Shown here: piece by piece, positions 59,804 through 64,000 of the stretch
Numbering within the stretch: the stretch's first letter is position 1
Layout: each line of letters opens with the position of its first letter
NCBI GenBank assembly: GCA_963989245.1
Contig: OZ022339.1
Location: 19,892,563-19,956,562, forward strand
Length of the DNA stretch: 64,000 bases
Direction: 5' to 3'
Origin: Nansenia antarctica
Taxonomy: Eukaryota > Chordata > Actinopteri > Argentiniformes > Microstomatidae
Program-made: the position numbers and the translations under genes
Notes under the pieces: model-generated
Told to the model about the DNA's origin: nothing
What the model saw: the letters and a program-made list of their open reading frames with translations, nothing else
The model's database searches: none

Positions 59804-61198
59804 CTGGTGTGCCGACACCATCCTGCTCTCTCTCCTTCTCTCCCTCCCTATCCTTCTCTCTCCCTTTTGCTGTCAACCAAAAGGCAAACATAACAACCAG
59901 AGTATTTATAATCTAATAAGAGGTATAAATTGATCCATATCAATTGTTATTCATATATACATACATATCATATATTCGTCATAGTCAGGGACTCCAATTA
60001 AATGTCACGTAGCCTATAGGCATCTCCATCAATCCAGGATTCCTTACATTGTCTACTGTCACATTGCCCATTATAGTGGGCTGTTGTTCAGGTATTGATG
60101 TTAGCCATTGATGTAGTCAGGATTATAGAGTTGGTTTAATTACCTGGATGTAGTGTGCCATGGCCTCTCTGTGGTCCGTGAAGGAGGCAGTGTTGTTAGC
60201 AAATGTGACAATCAGCTTGCGTGGAAATAACAGCCCATACCTCACGTTAGCCTCCCGCGGGGTTGAGAAAGTTTTTGTTCGATATCAGTTAGACGGCGTT
60301 CCGTCTCGTTAGCGGCTGTTTCCAGGTCCTTTACCTTGGTCGTATTGGAAATCATATCCTTGCGGAGTGAATCCAGACATTCTTTAATTGGTTTAAGTTT
60401 CAGATCAAATGCGGAGTCAAGCTCTTCACCTATGACTTCTCTCATAATTGATGCAAGTTCTCCGCGGTCCATCACCGTAACTTTTTGTTTTAGATCGCTT
60501 CTTAGATTTCTTAACTCTCTGCTGCCAGCAGCGTTGGCCATACAACTTGAGGAACCTATATCAAACAATCAACAAACAGCCGGTGCGGAGATTGCGACCA
60601 CAAACGAGATAAGTTTGACTTCGGTAATAGGTCCAGTTGCAATATCCTCAAGTTAGGAACAAAAGATGCCTCCTTCTAATCCATTTGTTCAATTTGTTTA
60701 CAGAAATAAATCCTCCTTACATTGTAAAAAACGTAATTTGTTAGGAGAGCAGTCGTGCTGCAGTCGTGCTGCCCCGGAAGTCGCTGCCCCGGAAGTCGGA
60801 AGTCCTCAGGACTTCCGCATTGGAGCATATGCTGGATATACAACCGGATATTCAAGGCGCAAATTTTTGCGCCCCGGCCGAGAAATAGGAGACAGCCAAT
60901 TGGAGCGCTGCTACAGCTCACGTGTAAGCGAAAAGTATTTGGCCTGCGATAGACTTGCATTCGACCGGCGTCCCGACTCCTCCCCCTATGTATTTTAACA
61001 GTGAATTTTACACACACACAGATAAAAATGTTTATTGTATTGGAGGATTTTTAATGAATGCTGATAGGCGCCGACAGAATATCAGCCGCATTTTGTGAAT
61101 AAACAATGTTTATTTAAAAAAAAAACTTTTACAAATCGCAACTAGGAAGTGAAGGTGGGGGCGGCGCCCCAGCGCCCTCTATCGGCCAGCCGCCACTG
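59386..61198. mobile_element. hAT-type element, 1.8 kb
   Basis: Ends are CAGTGGCGGCTGG and its inverse, flanked by a perfect 8-bp duplication TGTCCTTA (59378-59385 and 61199-61206). It contains a (CT)n at 59767-59801 and a minus-strand L1 ORF1-like fragment. No hAT transposase was recognised. Confidence 0.9.
60160..60541 (-). pseudogene. L1 ORF1-like fragment inside the hAT-type element
   Basis: From ATG 60541 the reading has a polar coiled-coil stretch (DLKQKVTVMDRGELASIM, KDLETAANETERRLTDIEQK) like the N-terminal coil of LINE-1 ORF1 proteins. After a frame change near 60245 it continues with a C-terminal-domain-like YGLLFPRKLIVTFANN and SFTDHREAMAHYIQ. The central RNA-binding part is absent. 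The assignment rests on pattern resemblance. Confidence 0.5.
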
Positions 61199-61206
61199 TG
61201 TCCTTA

Positions 61207-62577
61207 TAAACAAAACAAACCATAAAAATGGTTATTGACTAGAGGGGACCTTTAATAGCATGTCTGATAGGTAGTTCATTCAACTATATCAATTCCACTT
61301 TATAGCATAGCCTACCAACCTTGAGCCTAAACGACACTATAAACTAAGAACAAAACTAAAACAAAAGTTTGAGTGCCATGAGGTGTACTGTGGTAGTTCA
61401 AGGCATTCAAAAACAAGCAGGCAACAGTAAGTGGACCCAGCAGCTCGGTGGGGTCCTCAGGGAGATAAGGTAACAGAGGTGATCCATACAGTTCTGGAAA
61501 GATCAGCCCAAGCAGTCCAATCTGCCACTTTGTTAGACTGACAAGAAGCACGGGGATGGGTGGGATTCAAAATGGAGGAAAGATACTAGGTAGCACTGGC
61601 ATTTTGAAATCCACTTTATTTCGAAATGGTATGTTTTCAAGTGGTGATAATGAAAGATGCTATACTTACTTTACAAGATATCTTTCCCAGAAAAATACAT
61701 CTTTTTATTTGATGATTGAGGGACCCACAGACGGACCCCTCTGCACATTGATGACTAAAATGTCGAGGTAACAACAGCCATAATAGTCCTTCTACTTATC
61801 CTCTCCACTCAACATTCTCCCCACGTACACTTACCTTCGGCCCTTGTATTCACTTCCAAGCCTCTCAGTGAAAAGACCCAATCAGCCAATTACACAGGTG
61901 ATTGACACACTGCCTGATTGTTGTCTACCAATTTGGTAAATATGGGGAAGGATAAGATTGTGTAGTCCCACATAATATGAGCTTCCAGATCTGCCGCTGA
62001 TGGTATAGTAAGTCTGTTGGAAATCTGCCACCACTGGCCACAGTGGCGAAATTCAGATCAAAGATCCAAACAACAACATCTATATATAATAATCATAATC
62101 ATATTATTATCTTGCACACACGCAGAAACACATGCACTTATGTCCCATTCCAGGGGGCTATAAGTGCATGTGAAGTGGGGTCCTTCCTTGAGTGAGTGGT
62201 TGTTGTCTGGTTTTTAACCCTAACCCTATAGCTATTATAGCTATGGGTATGGGACATAAGCTGTTGTGTTTCTCCATGTGTGCAAGATTGGAAGAGGCAG
62301 CCACCAGAAGAGACCAGAGAAAGATGAAAATCATACACTCCCCCTGGCCATCAACAACATGTTTGTATTACTGTCTAACATACATCTACTGTACATTACT
62401 GTACATTACTGTCTACACTGTCAACAAGGAAAACAAGGAACGTTGTTTCTAAACAAAAATAAGTAATATATAGTTGAGAGACAGTTGTGGTAATTTTTGG
62501 GGATGGGCACTTAGGTGTGAAAAGGTCACTTGCAGTCAAGTTTAAAAGGTAAACTGTGTAAAATAATTGGTTATTTA
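61207..62577. other. Gene-free stretch
   Basis: No gene recognised. There are two CCCTAA-like units at about 62216-62228 and open frames without recognisable domains. Confidence 0.4.
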
Positions 62578-63634
62578 CAGAGGTGTCAAGTAACGAAGTA
62601 CAAATACTTCGTTACCTTACTTATGTAGAAATTTTGGGTATCTATACTTTACTGGAGTAATTATTTTTCAGCCGACTTTTTACTTCTACTCCTTACATTT
62701 TCACGCAATTATCTGTACTTTCTACTCCTTACATTTTAAAAATAGCCTCGTTACTCCTATCGTAAAAAAAACACACACACAAAAAAAACCTATCCAGATA
62801 AGTCACGCCATCCGGATAGAGTGAATTTGATTGTGGTTGGATGAGAAGTATAAACATTATACCATTCCGACACCCTATTGGTTTGTACGAGATGCATTCC
62901 ATCTGCTGCACATGACACAAATCACACTCCAGCAAGGAAAGCAGATGTATGTAGCCAAAGATGTCCGTGACCGTGCCAGAGACTCAAAATAACAGCGAAA
63001 TGTCCCAACCAAGCACCAGCATCAACCAGGTTGATAGCCAGGAAGATCAGCCAACCCTTCTCCATCCCTGGCCGTACCTGGAATAATTTTTTGAAATGGT
63101 TGGATGCAAAAACAACTCCTTTCGAATGCGCTGCAAGCTCTGCGCACCCAAGTACCACGAGCTAATGGCCTTCAAAAACTCACCGTCTAATTTGAAAAAG
63201 CATATTGAGGTAAGCTGAAAGTTTGTTATTATCAGTCGACATTTTGTAGTAACCTAGTAACGTACTAATGGTAAATTTGCAATGTTTGCTATGGCTAAGA
63301 ACATGCCATGGTTTGCTTGCTAGCAGTAGGCTATGATTCAATGTTTCATTTGTAATCCTTCATGTGTTGAGGTCGGAGTTTTACCGTGTTTGTTGCTGTA
63401 AAGAGTTAATTATGTTCCCACGGGAGAAGAAATGTGCGCGGTGTGTGCCATTAACAATAATGTTACTTTTCAGTCATGCCAGCAGCTGCTTGTGGTCCTA
63501 AAACAGCTTTAAGTGGCAATATTCTGGTCTGCTCAACATAATTGCATAGACCAGTGAAACTGCTCCCTAACTTGTAGTCTGACCTCCATTCATGAACTTC
63601 CAGCGTGACATTTAATACAGCGGAAGTCCTAGAT
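62578..63634 (+). mobile_element. hAT element with BED-finger exon, 5' part
   Basis: Begins CAGAGGTGTCAAGTAACGA after TTA. It continues with the palindromic subterminal CGAAGTACAAATACTTCG typical of a fish BED-finger hAT family. It carries one recognisable coding exon (62961-63209). The right end was not found and probably lies where the next hAT element begins, or was lost. Confidence 0.7.
62961..63209 (+). pseudogene. BED-finger transposase first exon
   Basis: From ATG 62961 the reading is MSVTVPETQNNSEMSQP and so on, with one in-frame TAA at 63084-63086. It contains a BED-type zinc finger: C-x2-C in RCKLCAPKYHE and the distal histidine in SNLKKHIE. It ends at a splice donor GAG|GTAAGC (63209/63210). 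The following exons are not seen. Confidence 0.7.
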
Positions 63635-64000
63635 CAGGGGTGCCCAATACGTCGATCGCGATCGACCGGTCGATCGCAAAGGTAGTATGGGTAGATCGCA
63701 TGGCATTGAACAAAACGAGAAAAAAAAAAAAAAATCGCCTATCATCCATCCTCACTATGGCTTTTGCCACTTGATTGACGTACAGGTAAGCCAGTCTGCG
63801 ATCTGATCTTTTCACCTACACCTAACACGCGGTTCACCACGCATGCGCAGTCAACAGCACCAACTACAAAATACAAAATACCGGCGAGACTAATTACCTA
63901 GTTAGCCTTCCAATTTCTACTATTTACTATATAATATTAAATAAAGGCTATACAAATGAGTGGGGAAGCTGGACCAAGTAAGAAACCAATAACGTATAAC
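63635..64000 (+). mobile_element. hAT (Charlie-like) element, left end, cut by window
   Basis: Begins CAGGGGTGCCCAATACG, the terminal style of Charlie-type hAT elements, followed by a GATCG-rich subterminal palindrome (ATCGCGATCGACCGGTCGAT). The element runs off the window. Confidence 0.8.
63956..64000 (+). CDS. hAT transposase N-terminus (partial)
   Basis: ATG 63956 followed by SGEAGPSKKPITYN, open to the end of the window (15 codons). The MSGEAGPSKKP start is typical of Charlie-type hAT transposases that continue with a BED/U1-like zinc finger. Whether the rest is intact cannot be seen. Confidence 0.65.
   Translation, partial: MSGEAGPSKKPITYN

Noticed and set aside
61327..61551. Hydrophobic minus-strand reading of 74 codons
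   Set aside because: No known domain, start context or splice evidence.
62210..62230. CCCTAACCCTA as an interstitial telomere
   Set aside because: Only about two units; chance or a microsatellite seed is sufficient.

Overview
This is a 64-kb piece of a teleost fish genome. The evidence is an intron-containing vertebrate homeobox gene with GT-AG splice sites, a fish-style TRIM gene, a V-SINE, CR1/L2-type LINEs, and many fish-type DNA transposons, LTR elements, CA/GT repeats and minisatellites. Nothing in it is bacterial or viral in layout. The species cannot be named from the sequence.

Only two host-type protein genes can be supported. A complete three-exon nkx6.2 lies on the minus strand (3827-5436) and encodes a 279-residue Nkx6-family homeodomain repressor. 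It sits in an AT-rich stretch with few repeats (about 1-10 kb), as is common for developmental regulators. A single-exon TRIM-like RING/B-box/coiled-coil gene (26431-27462, plus strand, 343 aa) has no PRY/SPRY domain.

Nearly everything else is mobile DNA. From 10 to 14 kb there are a LINE endonuclease remnant, a deleted Ty1/copia element with its 5' LTR and a half-tRNA-type primer site, a LINE 3' end, and a Harbinger-like element. From 14.6 to 18 kb a Tc1 element is split by a second Harbinger-like copy, which itself contains a hAT element; the Tc1 also carries a short poly(A) retro-insert. From 18 to 25.7 kb there is a composite LTR-retrotransposon on the minus strand. Its right half (25740 down to about 23960) is a gypsy 5' LTR, tRNA-Pro-type primer site and gag. 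Its left half is a Gmr1-like Ty3 element with integrase before reverse transcriptase and a SCAN-like capsid domain, and its 3' LTR contains a hAT insertion. From 27 to 31 kb there are three Tc1/mariner remnants and a G-rich minisatellite. From 34.6 to 42.5 kb two related retroviral-type LTRs lie in opposite orientation around a roughly 900-bp duplication, a palindromic hAT MITE and a 22-bp minisatellite. From 43 to 48.5 kb there are a LINE tail with a 35-bp minisatellite grown inside its coding region, a TA-type DNA transposon inserted into a 20-bp minisatellite, and a 27/31-bp minisatellite. From 52 to 57.5 kb there are a V-SINE and two LINE reverse transcriptases. From 58.7 kb to the end there are a MITE and three hAT elements; the last runs off the window just after its transposase start codon.

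The genes do not form a pathway. The value of the window lies in a clean nkx6.2 locus and an unusually readable stack of nested insertions. Several of these (five hAT/MITE insertions with 8- or 4-bp duplications, two Harbinger-like with CWG duplications) can be resolved to the base from their target-site duplications.
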